In this document: positions 34,004 to 42,414 of the stretch, piece by piece
How positions within the stretch are numbered: position 1 is the stretch's first letter
Layout: every line of letters starts with the position of its first letter
DNA from: Sphingomonas azotifigens NBRC 15497
GTDB lineage: Bacteria > Pseudomonadota > Alphaproteobacteria > Sphingomonadales > Sphingomonadaceae
NCBI RefSeq assembly: GCF_002091475.1
Contig: NZ_BCTR01000027.1
Location: forward strand, 62,001 to 126,000
Direction of reading: 5' to 3'
Length of the DNA stretch: 64,000 nt
Notes under the pieces: generated by a model
Told to the model about the DNA's origin: nothing
Seen by the model: only the letters and a program-made list of their open reading frames with translations
The model's database searches: none
Position numbers and translations under genes: made by a program

Positions 34004-35188
34004 TCAGACCAGCTCGTACAGGGAGGCCGCGCCCATCCCGCCGGCGATACACATGGTGACCACGACATATTTCACCTTGCGGCGCCTGCCTTCGATCAGG
34101 ACGTGGCCCAGCTGGCGCGCGCCCGTCATGCCGAAGGGATGGCCGATCGACACGGCGCCGCCATCGACGTTGAGTCGGTCGTCCGGTATCCCGAGCCGGT
34201 CGCGGCAATAGACGACCTGGCAGGCATAGGCCTCGTTCAATTCCCACAGGCCGATATCCTCCAGCCGCAGCCCGTGCTGTTTCAGGAGCTTCGGAATGGC
34301 ATAGACCGGCCCAATGCCCATTTCGTCCGGCGCAAGACCGGCGATGGCGAAGCCGCGATACAGGCCCAGCACGGGCAGGCCACGTTGCGCCGCGAGCGTT
34401 CCGTTCATCAGGACGCTCGCGGAGGCGCCGTCGGCGAGCTGGCTGGCATTGCCCGCCGTGACCGTGCCGTCTTCGCGCACCACGGGCTTCAGCTTTGCGA
34501 GCGTCTCCAGCGTGGTGTCCGGGCGGTTGCACTCGTCCTGCTCGAGCAGCACGTCTACCTCCGATACCTCGCCGGTGGCCTTGTCCGTCACCAGCTTGCG
34601 CGTCGGCAGGGGTACGATCTCGTCATCGAAGCGCCCGTCGCGCTGCGCCTGCGCGGTCCGCATCTGGCTCGAATAGGCATAGGCGTCTTGCACTTCGCGG
34701 CTGATGGCATAGCGCTCCGCCACGACCTCGGCGGTTTCGTTCATGCTCAACAGCATGCCGGGCTGATGCGCGCGGATCCAAGGCGCGCGCCCGGCCCGCG
34801 GTATGTGCGGCGTGGGGCTGACCATGCTGACCGACTCGACGCCGCCGGCGACCACCACGGGTACGCGATCGACGATGATGCGCTGTGCGGCGAAACTCGC
34901 GGCCTGGATGCCGGAACTGCATGCGCGTGCAATCGTCACGGCGCCGGCGGTTTGCGGGATTCCGCCGACGAGACCGGCATGGCGCGCGATGTTGTTGCCG
35001 CTGTCTCCTTCCGGAACCGCGCAGCCGAAGATGACGTCGTCCACTTCCGCCGGATCGATTCCCGCGCGCGCTACTGCGTGACGGATGGCATGGCCGCCCA
35101 GCGTGCCGCTGTGCGTATTGTTGAAGGCGCCCCGAAACGCTTTGGCGAGCGGTGTGCGGGCAGTCGAGACAACGACCGCATCGGTCAT
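34004..35188 (-). CDS. Thiolase (acetyl-CoA acyltransferase)
   Basis: The protein is 394 aa, normal for the family. The nucleophile Cys90 lies in ARACSSG, with WELNEAYACQ, NVDGGAVSIGHPFGMTGARQ holding the catalytic His, and MCIAGGMGAAS holding the second Cys. All canonical residues are present, so it should cleave 3-ketoacyl-CoAs to release acetyl- or propionyl-CoA. It is the first gene of the leftward operon thiolase, HIT, DUF2889, fused dehydrogenase, crotonase, amidohydrolase, and is divergent from the MFS transporter. Confidence 0.93.
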   Translation of the reverse strand: MTDAVVVSTARTPLAKAFRGAFNNTHSGTLGGHAIRHAVARAGIDPAEVDDVIFGCAVPEGDSGNNIARHAGLVGGIPQTAGAVTIARACSSGIQAASFAAQRIIVDRVPVVVAGGVESVSMVSPTPHIPRAGRAPWIRAHQPGMLLSMNETAEVVAERYAISREVQDAYAYSSQMRTAQAQRDGRFDDEIVPLPTRKLVTDKATGEVSEVDVLLEQDECNRPDTTLETLAKLKPVVREDGTVTAGNASQLADGASASVLMNGTLAAQRGLPVLGLYRGFAIAGLAPDEMGIGPVYAIPKLLKQHGLRLEDIGLWELNEAYACQVVYCRDRLGIPDDRLNVDGGAVSIGHPFGMTGARQLGHVLIEGRRRKVKYVVVTMCIAGGMGAASLYELV

Positions 35189-35404
35189 GGATTCACCTCG
35201 AAGTTTTCAGGAGTGCCGCTCTAGCAGGGGAAAATATCAATCGATAGGTAAAAAATTAAGGGAGGGGAATGGGGTCGTCCACCGCGGCGGATGGGCAGAA
35301 GGGCTTCCGGCCGCCACGCGAGAAATCACAAGCGTGTTGCCGAACGCGCGGACAGGTGCGGTGCCGGCGGCTAGCCTGCACCGCAAATGGTGAGGAGGGC
35401 GAGC

Positions 35405-36808
35405 ATGGCAGCGGCGCAGCGAAACGGTTTCCGGTGGGCCATGATCACCCTGATCCTGATCGAGGCGTTGAGCTCGTTCGAACATGTCATGATCATTGCG
35501 GCACTGCCGTTCATCTCCCGTGCGTTCGGCCTCGCATCGGCAGGGTGGGTCGTCACCAGCTTCCTGCTCGTACAGGCCAGTTCAGCAGCGATCGGTGCTC
35601 GGCTGGGCGACATGTATGGGCGTGAGCGCGTGCTCGCCGTAATCCTGGTGCTGACCACCACTGGATCCCTGATCAGCGCATTCGGCGGGAGCATTCACTT
35701 CGTGATTGTCGGCCGCTGCCTCCAGGGGCTGTCGGGTGCGAACCTCGCGCTCTGTTATGGCATCGCCCGGCAGATGGTGCCCGCAAAGCGATTGCCCTTC
35801 TGGGTTGGCGCCTTGACGGGCGGCGTAACGCTGGCGGCGGCATTCGGCTATATCCTGGGGGGCTATTTGGCCGATCTGGGGAGTTGGCGGCTGATTTTCT
35901 GGTTTGCTGCGGGCTATGGCGCCATTGTGCTCCCCCTGCTGCTGGTGACCGTGCCCCGCCTCGGCAACGCACCGCCGATCGGGGGTGTCGACTGGCTGGG
36001 CGGCGTGCTGCTGCCGCTGGGGGTTGCGGGCATATTGTACGCCGTCACCTCCTCCGTCACCCAGGGCGGCCGCGGTCCTTGGGTTGCGGGCGCGGGTGTG
36101 GCGGGCGTTGTCCTGTTGCTGTGGTGGTGGGGCCATGAATGGCGCCGTCCGGATCCCCTGATACAGGTCCGCTTGTTGACGCAGCGGCCCGTGCTGATCG
36201 CCAATCTCTGCTTTGCAATTGCGGCGCTGGGCATCATGCAGTTCCCGCTGGTGCTGATCCAATATCTGCAGCAGCCCGCCGGCAGCGGCGCCGGGCTCGG
36301 ACTGTCCGCTACGGCAGCGGGATGGATCAAGCTGCCTTCGAACGTGGGTTCGCTCCTGGCGGCGATGCTGGCCGGTTGGCTTTGCGGGCGCCACGGCGGC
36401 CGGCCGGTGATCCAATATGGCGGGCTGCTTGCGGCCCTCTCGCTAGGATCCTTTCCGTTCTTCCACGGCAATCCGTGGCAGATCATGGCTATCACGATCG
36501 GCGGAGCGGCCGGGATGACCACCCTGCTGGCAGCTGTGCCCAACGTCGTGCTCGCCCATGTGCAGCCCGAGCGTGCCGGAGAGGCCACCGGGCTGACCAT
36601 GACTGTGTTGCGCGTCTTCACCGCCGCTGGCGCGCAGCTGGTAACGCTCTCGCTGGCGGCCAGCGCGACGCCCGCCCTGGCTGGCGGCCGCGCCTATCCC
36701 ACCGAGTTCGGCTACACGGTCATTCTGGCAGGGGTCGCGCTCAGCGGCATTCTTATCGTGCTGGTCGCTCAATTGGGGAAGGGCGCCGCCCGGCCGCGTC
36801 ATACCTGA
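35405..36808 (+). CDS. MFS transporter, DHA2-type (14-helix) drug/metabolite exporter
   Basis: The protein is 467 aa with many hydrophobic helices. The loop 2-3 region GARLGDMYGRERVLAV matches the MFS motif A. The helix count looks like 14, as in the EmrB/QacA group. It probably exports a toxic intermediate or takes up an organic acid; direction is unproven. The ATG at 35405 is chosen because GAGGAGGG lies a few bases upstream. It is divergent from the thiolase operon. Confidence 0.9.
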   Translation: MAAAQRNGFRWAMITLILIEALSSFEHVMIIAALPFISRAFGLASAGWVVTSFLLVQASSAAIGARLGDMYGRERVLAVILVLTTTGSLISAFGGSIHFVIVGRCLQGLSGANLALCYGIARQMVPAKRLPFWVGALTGGVTLAAAFGYILGGYLADLGSWRLIFWFAAGYGAIVLPLLLVTVPRLGNAPPIGGVDWLGGVLLPLGVAGILYAVTSSVTQGGRGPWVAGAGVAGVVLLLWWWGHEWRRPDPLIQVRLLTQRPVLIANLCFAIAALGIMQFPLVLIQYLQQPAGSGAGLGLSATAAGWIKLPSNVGSLLAAMLAGWLCGRHGGRPVIQYGGLLAALSLGSFPFFHGNPWQIMAITIGGAAGMTTLLAAVPNVVLAHVQPERAGEATGLTMTVLRVFTAAGAQLVTLSLAASATPALAGGRAYPTEFGYTVILAGVALSGILIVLVAQLGKGAARPRHT

Positions 36809-36841
36809 CGAACGCGGTTCTTCGCGGGGAAAGCGAAGGTA

Positions 36842-37294
36842 TCAGCGGTCGCTTAGGGCTCGAAAATTGGGCAGAACCCAGCCGTCACAGATATCGGTCC
36901 ATTCGACGACGACCCGCGTCCCGATCCGTACGTCTTCGGCATTGCAGCCCGTCAGGTTGCCGACCAGGCGCGCGCCGCGCGCGCCATCGATTTCCACCAC
37001 GACAGGTACATACACATAGTCTTCACCGGTGGCGGGATTCTTGCTGCATATCGCATAGCTAAACACCGTGCCCGTGCCGGGCAGGGTCGGCCATGTCCGT
37101 TCCTTGCTCGCGCAAATCGGGCAATAGGGCGTCGGCGGCAGACGAAATGCGCCGCAGGATGCGCATTGGCAGGCCGTCAGCCGATGTTCCTTTGCTGCCA
37201 GCCAGAAGGGCTCGGTATCGGGATTGGTCGTGATGTGGATCTGGTCTCCGGGCAGCAGCCGCGCGGGACCATAGGCGATCGAATGGGCGGACAT
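36842..37294 (-). CDS. DUF35 OB-fold/zinc-ribbon acyl-CoA-associated protein
   Basis: The protein is 150 aa. An N-terminal helix (PFWLAAKEHRLTACQC) leads into a rubredoxin-like zinc ribbon with Cys pairs CASC and CPIC, then an OB-fold (TGTVFSYAIC, PVVVEIDGARGARLVGNL, GTRVVVEW). DUF35 proteins dock onto thiolase-fold enzymes; in actinobacterial steroid degradation the DUF35 domain of ChsH2 partners the aldolase Ltp2. It overlaps the upstream thiolase-like gene by four bases (ATGA), so a stoichiometric complex is likely. Confidence 0.9.
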   Translation of the reverse strand: MSAHSIAYGPARLLPGDQIHITTNPDTEPFWLAAKEHRLTACQCASCGAFRLPPTPYCPICASKERTWPTLPGTGTVFSYAICSKNPATGEDYVYVPVVVEIDGARGARLVGNLTGCNAEDVRIGTRVVVEWTDICDGWVLPNFRALSDR

Positions 37295-38511
37295 CAGGCG
37301 CTCCTCAGGACCAGGCTGGATACGGGAATCGGGGCGGGCCCGCCGGTCGCGAGCGCAAATTCGCAATCTGCAACCTGGTTGATGGCGGTTCCGCGGACCT
37401 GCTCCACCGCTTCCACGACGTGGGTCATGCCAATGATATAGGCTTCGCTGAGATTGCCGCCGTGGGTATTGACGGGGATGCCGCCGTTGACGCCGCCGCG
37501 GCTCGCCGGATCATAGCGGGTCTTTCCCGCGAGGACATAGTCGTTGCCCTCGCCGCGCTCGCAAAAGCCATAGTCTTCCAGCTGCGCCAATACCATCGAG
37601 CTGAAATGATCGTAGATCAGGGCGACATCCATGTCCTTGGCGGCAAGCCCGGTCTGTGCCCAAACCCGCTCCGCCAGAAACTGGTGGCCCGAGCTGGAGA
37701 ATTCCGGGTCCGGCATGTTCATCCACCCGAATGCGCGACCCCATTTTCGCGACGCGCCATGCACGCAGCCATGGATGTAGGCGGGCTTCTGGCGGCAATC
37801 GCGCGCTCTGTCCGCGGTGGTGGTGATGACGGCGATCGCACCGTCGGTCTCAAGGCAGAAATCGAGGCGGCGGAGTGGATCCGCCAGCATGACGGAGGCG
37901 AGATAGTCCTCCTTCGACAGCGGTGTTCTGCGGATCGCCTTCGGTCGATTGAGCGCATGCGTGCGCGAGGCCATCACGATTTCGGCCAGCGCATCTTCGG
38001 TGGACCCGTACAGGTGCATGTGGCGTCTTGCGAGGACGCTCATGAGATGGCCGGGGCCGATCAGGCCGGAAGGCTGCAAAAAGCTGTTTTCCGGATCCGG
38101 CTTCATCCTGCCGAAGATATCGCCGAGCCGGGCGGAAGGCGTCTGCTGGACCGCCATGACGGTGACCGCATAGGTGCAATCCTCGTTCATCAGCCCGGCG
38201 GTGGCGAGGCCGACTGCTCCGGCGACGCCACCCCCGCCGGAGGTCAGCGTCGCGGTAAAGGAAATGTGCGGCATGCCGAGCGTTTCCATCAGCGAGCCAC
38301 TGTCGAACTTGTCGACATAGCCGGCACTCGCGCCGCCATAATACGCGAAGCCGTCGATATCCTTGACGCTGATGCCGGCATCTTCGCACGCCTTGAGGAT
38401 CGCCTCGCCGGCCATGTCGTTGATCGTGCGGGGCCAGCTCTTTCCGCGGACATAATAGTCCGTCGCGCCTATCCCGACGATCGCACATTTGTCCTGATGC
38501 GCCCAAGTCAC
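37294..38511 (-). CDS. Thiolase-fold lipid-transfer-type protein (Ltp2-like retro-aldolase candidate)
   Basis: The protein is 405 aa with a GTG start behind GGGGAGGA; the upstream TTG has no such site. The thiolase fold is clear (CAIVGIGATDYYVRG, then HGGNLSEAYIIGM), but the nucleophile loop reads TLTSGGGGVAG (about residues 89-96), so the Cys is absent. A Tyr at about 300 in IYDHFSS lies near where Ltp2 aldolases place an essential Tyr. Paired with a DUF35 gene, this fits retro-aldol cleavage of a tertiary 3-hydroxyacyl-CoA better than thiolysis. A CGACCG element lies about 80 bases upstream. Confidence 0.85.
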   Translation of the reverse strand: MTWAHQDKCAIVGIGATDYYVRGKSWPRTINDMAGEAILKACEDAGISVKDIDGFAYYGGASAGYVDKFDSGSLMETLGMPHISFTATLTSGGGGVAGAVGLATAGLMNEDCTYAVTVMAVQQTPSARLGDIFGRMKPDPENSFLQPSGLIGPGHLMSVLARRHMHLYGSTEDALAEIVMASRTHALNRPKAIRRTPLSKEDYLASVMLADPLRRLDFCLETDGAIAVITTTADRARDCRQKPAYIHGCVHGASRKWGRAFGWMNMPDPEFSSSGHQFLAERVWAQTGLAAKDMDVALIYDHFSSMVLAQLEDYGFCERGEGNDYVLAGKTRYDPASRGGVNGGIPVNTHGGNLSEAYIIGMTHVVEAVEQVRGTAINQVADCEFALATGGPAPIPVSSLVLRSA

Positions 38512-38591
38512 GGCGTTCCTCCCCTGATGGCGCAAGCGCTGCTATCGCACCCGCTGTTCATGCGTTCGCGGCACCAACCGAGGTGGCGCTA

Positions 38592-38615
38592 AAAATCGAA
38601 CGGTCGATTGGTTGA
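38592..38615 (-). promoter_or_regulatory. CGACCG regulatory element, site C
   Basis: On the minus strand this site reads TCAACCAATCGACCGTTCGA followed by TTTT. It contains the inverted repeat AATCGA-CCGT-TCGATT. It lies between the TetR gene and the Ltp2-like/DUF35 operon it probably controls, and matches sites at 49161, 53197 and 56091. Confidence 0.65.
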
Positions 38616-38636
38616 TAACAGCGGCGGGCGCGACAA

Positions 38637-39365
38637 TCAATCCGTCTCGCAGGCCGGCAGTAGATGTTGGGGGCGTGGAGGGCAGTCGGGGGATTTGCTC
38701 GGCGGAAATGCGGCCATCAGGTGATGGTAGAGGACGTCGATCTTTTCCTCGATGGAGGGCCGGGTGGGGGCGAGCGCAAGTACCGGCAGGACATAGGTGC
38801 GGACGATCCTGTGCGCTTCCTCGTCCGTATCGTACCGACGATGGCTGAGCTCGAAGATCTGCACCAGCAGCCACCGCTGGAGTTCATCGAATGGGGCCGG
38901 GCATCGGCACAGGCCTTCGGCGCGCGCACGGGCCAGGAGCGGCACCAGTGTCTGGCTGGAAGCGTTCTGCATGGCGCTCGCCAGCAGCTCGATGGTCGCC
39001 GTGGAGAGCCCGCGATCCAGCTCGCGTTGCAGCCAGCCATGGCGATGCGCGGCCATGATCGAATAGACGATCAGGTTCTCCATCCGCTCGGCGAACGGTG
39101 CAGGACTGGTCGCCAACTGTCCGCATGCGGCGATGTCGTCGGCAAAGCGATATCGCAGGAACTTCGCGAGCAGGGCGTCTCGGCCGCCGTAGCGCCGATA
39201 CAAGGTTGTCCGCGGCACACCCGAATGCCGAATGATGTCGTCCTGCGTGACGTCCTGCAGGCCCTTCTCGTCGATCGCTGCCTGAACCGCTGCGAAGAAT
39301 CCTAACGACTCCGCGTGCGAGAACTCGATCGCGTCGTCGGTGTCCTGGCGTTGCATCGCTTCCAT
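38637..39365 (-). CDS. TetR-family transcriptional regulator (1)
   Basis: The protein is 242 aa. The N-terminal helix-turn-helix is DVTQDDIIRHSGVPRTTLYRRYGGRDALLAKFL (about 37-70). The C-terminal ligand domain is helical and ends in a polar tail. The target is unknown; a CGACCG element is placed just downstream, in front of the Ltp2-like operon, and the epoxide hydrolase gene is divergent with an AT-rich gap between. An in-frame ATG three codons in is an alternative start. Confidence 0.88.
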   Translation of the reverse strand: MEAMQRQDTDDAIEFSHAESLGFFAAVQAAIDEKGLQDVTQDDIIRHSGVPRTTLYRRYGGRDALLAKFLRYRFADDIAACGQLATSPAPFAERMENLIVYSIMAAHRHGWLQRELDRGLSTATIELLASAMQNASSQTLVPLLARARAEGLCRCPAPFDELQRWLLVQIFELSHRRYDTDEEAHRIVRTYVLPVLALAPTRPSIEEKIDVLYHHLMAAFPPSKSPDCPPRPQHLLPACETD

Positions 39366-39562
39366 CGGCTGGTTTCCTTCCCGGTAGCTACCCCGTCGTT
39401 GCGAGCGTGATCACCCTTGCCTTCGACAAAAATGGAACTAACATTAGAAATAATCCCAAAGATAGGGACATCGAATCGAAACCATCCTGGCCGGGTCGGA
39501 CAAGGGCGGCGGGATGACATGGAGAGCGGCCAGATGAGCAAGCAGCCGAACGAGCGTTCAGC

Positions 39563-40705
39563 ATGAGCGGAAAGGTCGAGCCTTTTCAGATCGATGTTGC
39601 ACAGGCGACGCTGGACGATCTTCGCGAGCGGCTTGCGCGAACGCGCTGGCCCGAAGGGGAGACGACAGGGGGCTGGGGCCAAGGCGTCCCGCTCGAGCGA
39701 ATGCGCGCCCTGTGCGGCTACTGGCACGATCGCTATGACTGGCGGCGGTGCGAGCGAATGCTCAACGGTCTCGGTCAGCACCGAACGGTGATCGACGGGC
39801 TCGGCATCCATTTCCTCCATATTCGCTCTCCGGTGCCGAACGCGCTGCCGATGGTGATGACCCATGGTTGGCCGGGATCGGTGCTGGAGTTCGTCAAGGC
39901 GATCGGTCCGCTCACCGACCCGGCACGGTACGGGGGGGATCCCAAGGACGCCTTCCACCTCGTTCTGCCTTCGCTGCCCGGATACGGCTTCTCCGACAAG
40001 CCGGCCGAGCCGGGCTGGAACGCGGCACGAACCGCGCGTGCTTGGGCCGTGTTGATGCAGCGGCTGGGATATGATCGCTGGGTCGCGCAAGGCGGGGACT
40101 GGGGTAGTATCGTCACGCGGGCGCTGGGCGCAGGCCGCGCGCCCGGCTGCGCGGGCATCCACCTCAATTTTGCGTTCGTTCCGCCCATAGCCGAGGATCT
40201 GGCGTCGCTGACGCCTGCCGAGCAGGCGATGCTCGGCAAGGCCCAGCGCTATCAGGAAGACGGAAGCGGCTATGCGAAGCAGCAGTCCACCCGCCCCCAA
40301 ACCCTTGGCTATGGGCTGAACGACAGCCCGGCGGGCCTGGCCGCCTGGATCTACGAAAAGCTGCAAGCATGGACCGACCATGACGGGGCGGTCGAGACCG
40401 TCCTCTCGGTCGACGAGATGCTGGACAACATCATGCTCTACTGGCTGCCGGGCACCGCCACCTCATCGGCGCGGTTCTACTGGGAAAACCGGGCGCTGGA
40501 CCCTTCCTCACCCAAGGTGGAACTGCCGACCGGCATCACCCAGTTCCCCGGAGACATCTTCAACGCTTCGCGGACGTGGGTGGAGCGCGCCTTTCCGAAC
40601 ATCATCCATTGGCGGGAAGCGCCGAGCGGAGGCCACTTTGCAGCCTGGGAGCGCCCCGATCTCTTCGTAGCGGAGCTTCGGGACTGTTTCCGCCAACTGC
40701 GGTGA
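39563..40705 (+). CDS. Epoxide hydrolase (microsomal type, EHN plus alpha/beta hydrolase)
   Basis: The protein is 380 aa. An N-terminal EHN domain (PFQIDVAQATLDDLRERLARTRWPE, WRRCERMLN) precedes the alpha/beta-hydrolase core: MTHGWPGSVLEF holds the oxyanion-hole HGWPG, the nucleophile Asp lies in QGGDWGSIV, and the catalytic His in SGGHFAAWERP. Cap tyrosines are likely. It hydrolyses epoxides to diols, implying that an epoxidised intermediate, for example from a P450, is or was formed. It is the first gene of a short rightward unit with the PF10118-like gene. Confidence 0.92.
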   Translation: MSGKVEPFQIDVAQATLDDLRERLARTRWPEGETTGGWGQGVPLERMRALCGYWHDRYDWRRCERMLNGLGQHRTVIDGLGIHFLHIRSPVPNALPMVMTHGWPGSVLEFVKAIGPLTDPARYGGDPKDAFHLVLPSLPGYGFSDKPAEPGWNAARTARAWAVLMQRLGYDRWVAQGGDWGSIVTRALGAGRAPGCAGIHLNFAFVPPIAEDLASLTPAEQAMLGKAQRYQEDGSGYAKQQSTRPQTLGYGLNDSPAGLAAWIYEKLQAWTDHDGAVETVLSVDEMLDNIMLYWLPGTATSSARFYWENRALDPSSPKVELPTGITQFPGDIFNASRTWVERAFPNIIHWREAPSGGHFAAWERPDLFVAELRDCFRQLR

Positions 40706-40752
40706 TGAACGGCGCGGTGAATCATGACGAGAAAAGTAGCGGGAGGTCGAAC

Positions 40753-41634
40753 ATGCGAGTGCGGCAACCGGAATTCGATTTTTCCAATTCCCATGCCCAT
40801 TGGGCGCCGAACTTGGAGTTCGCGCAGAGCCAGAACGGCGCATCGGTCGGAATACCGCCGCTCGAGCGGTTCCTGAACCGGGTAATGGCGAAGGCGCGCA
40901 AGGAGATAAAGGGCGACGATCCCGAATCGGTTGCGCTGCGTGCCGACGTTACAACCTTCATCCGGCAGGAATCCTGCCATTACGCCATGCACGACCGCAT
41001 GAACGAAATGCTGGTGCGCGATGGCTATGATCGGGTGCCGGAGCTCGAGCGCGAAATCGAGGCGCATTATGCGCGCCTGTTCGAGACCAAGTCGCTTGCG
41101 TTCCTCACCGCCTATTGCGAAGGGTTCGAGACCCTTGGTCCTGCTTCGGCAATGGCATGGTGCGGCGACAGCCTCGACGCGTATCTCAAGGATTCCGATC
41201 CGAATATCGAGACGATGTGGCGTTGGCACCTATTGGAGGAATATGAGCACCGCCATGTCTGTTACGATGTTTTTAAACGCATCCACGGCGGGTACTTCCT
41301 GAGAATATACGCTTTCTTCTATCAGTTATATTTCTTCAGTAAATATGCGGGCAAAGTGAAGAACTATCTGCTGGAAGTCGATCGCGCAAAAATGAATGCG
41401 GCCGAACGCAAGGAGTCCAAGAAGCGGGAGAAGATGGTCGCGAAGATGATGATGAAAAACATCCTGTACAATCTTCTGCAGGTGCTTTCGCCCTCCTATC
41501 GCCCGCATGTGCTGCCGATCCCGAAGATATGGCAGCAGTTGGAAAGCGACATTGATGCGCATTGGATCAAGCCGCAGCAGAAGGCCGCGCCGAACCAGGA
41601 CCTTACCGCATCGCCCGCAGGACACCCCGCCTGA
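40753..41634 (+). CDS. PF10118-like metal-dependent (ferritin-like) protein
   Basis: The protein is 293 aa. FIRQESCHYAMHDRMNE and LEEYEHRHVCYDVFKR show paired Glu-x-x-His patterns on helices, as in the predicted metal-dependent hydrolase family PF10118, whose helical bundle looks ferritin-like. A dinuclear iron centre, and so oxygenase or desaturase chemistry, is possible but not established. A Lys-rich stretch lies at about 210-240. GGGAGG precedes the ATG at 40753; an ATG overlapping the epoxide-hydrolase stop at 40705 is an alternative. It is linked to the epoxide hydrolase. Confidence 0.82.
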   Translation: MRVRQPEFDFSNSHAHWAPNLEFAQSQNGASVGIPPLERFLNRVMAKARKEIKGDDPESVALRADVTTFIRQESCHYAMHDRMNEMLVRDGYDRVPELEREIEAHYARLFETKSLAFLTAYCEGFETLGPASAMAWCGDSLDAYLKDSDPNIETMWRWHLLEEYEHRHVCYDVFKRIHGGYFLRIYAFFYQLYFFSKYAGKVKNYLLEVDRAKMNAAERKESKKREKMVAKMMMKNILYNLLQVLSPSYRPHVLPIPKIWQQLESDIDAHWIKPQQKAAPNQDLTASPAGHPA

Positions 41635-41690
41635 GCAAGGGCGCGATCGAGCGACCGATTCCGCTCGACGGAAGCGACTTACCTTTTGCC

Positions 41691-42290
41691 TTATCGTTTC
41701 CGGTGCAAACCGTCGAAGAACAGGTGGGCAAAGATCTCGCCGATGGCGTCGGTCGACGATCGCCCCGGCTCGAACCATTCACCGACGAACGTGATGGCAC
41801 CGATGATCGCCATGCAGGTCATCGCTTCGGGAATGGCAGAGTCGATCTCGCCGGCGGCCTTGCCTTCCTGGATCAGGTCGCGCCAAAACTTGTTGTAGGC
41901 TTGGCGTCGGCGAACCTGCTCGGAATATTCCGGTTCCTGAAGGTAGGAAAGTGTTTTCGCCGAGGCGACGGCCATGTCGCCGGCATCGGCCACGGTCTTC
42001 ACGGCCGCCCGAACGGCAGCGTGGAATTTTTCCCGGACGGAGGTGCCGGGGGGCAGCGAGTCCACCGCTTCGCGCAGGCACTTGATGGTCGCATCGATAT
42101 TGTCGTTGAGAATAGCCGCGAGAAGCGCTTCCTTGGACTCGTAATAATAATAGAGGCTGCCGGATTTCATCCCTACCGCGGCGGCGATGTCGCGCATCGA
42201 CGTAGTCTTGTAGCCATTGGTGCGGAACAGCTCTGACGTCACCGACAACACACGTTCGCGTGTCAACTCGCTCTTCTTCGGCTTTGCCAT
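41691..42290 (-). CDS. TetR-family transcriptional regulator (2)
   Basis: The protein is 199 aa. The N-terminal helix-turn-helix is SMRDIAAAVGMKSGSLYYYYESKEALLAAIL (about 31-61), a typical SLYYYYxSKEALL recognition helix. The remaining helices form the effector domain. It converges on the PF10118-like gene and lies downstream of the flavin reductase on the same strand. With TetR 1, it is one of two candidates for the CGACCG regulon. Confidence 0.9.
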   Translation of the reverse strand: MAKPKKSELTRERVLSVTSELFRTNGYKTTSMRDIAAAVGMKSGSLYYYYESKEALLAAILNDNIDATIKCLREAVDSLPPGTSVREKFHAAVRAAVKTVADAGDMAVASAKTLSYLQEPEYSEQVRRRQAYNKFWRDLIQEGKAAGEIDSAIPEAMTCMAIIGAITFVGEWFEPGRSSTDAIGEIFAHLFFDGLHRKR

Positions 42291-42414
42291 ATCAGTAGCT
42301 TTTCATCTCCGTCTTGGCCGTGCGCAGGCACATTCGTGTTGCCATACAGGACGGGCCGAACCAAGGAAAGAGACGTTCGCTCCCAAGGACGACACATGGT
42401 CCCGGCGATCGCAG

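Noticed and set aside
36809-36841. Possible hairpin between the convergent MFS and DUF35 genes
   Set aside because: Only a 4-bp CGCG stem is present with no T-run, too weak to call a terminator.
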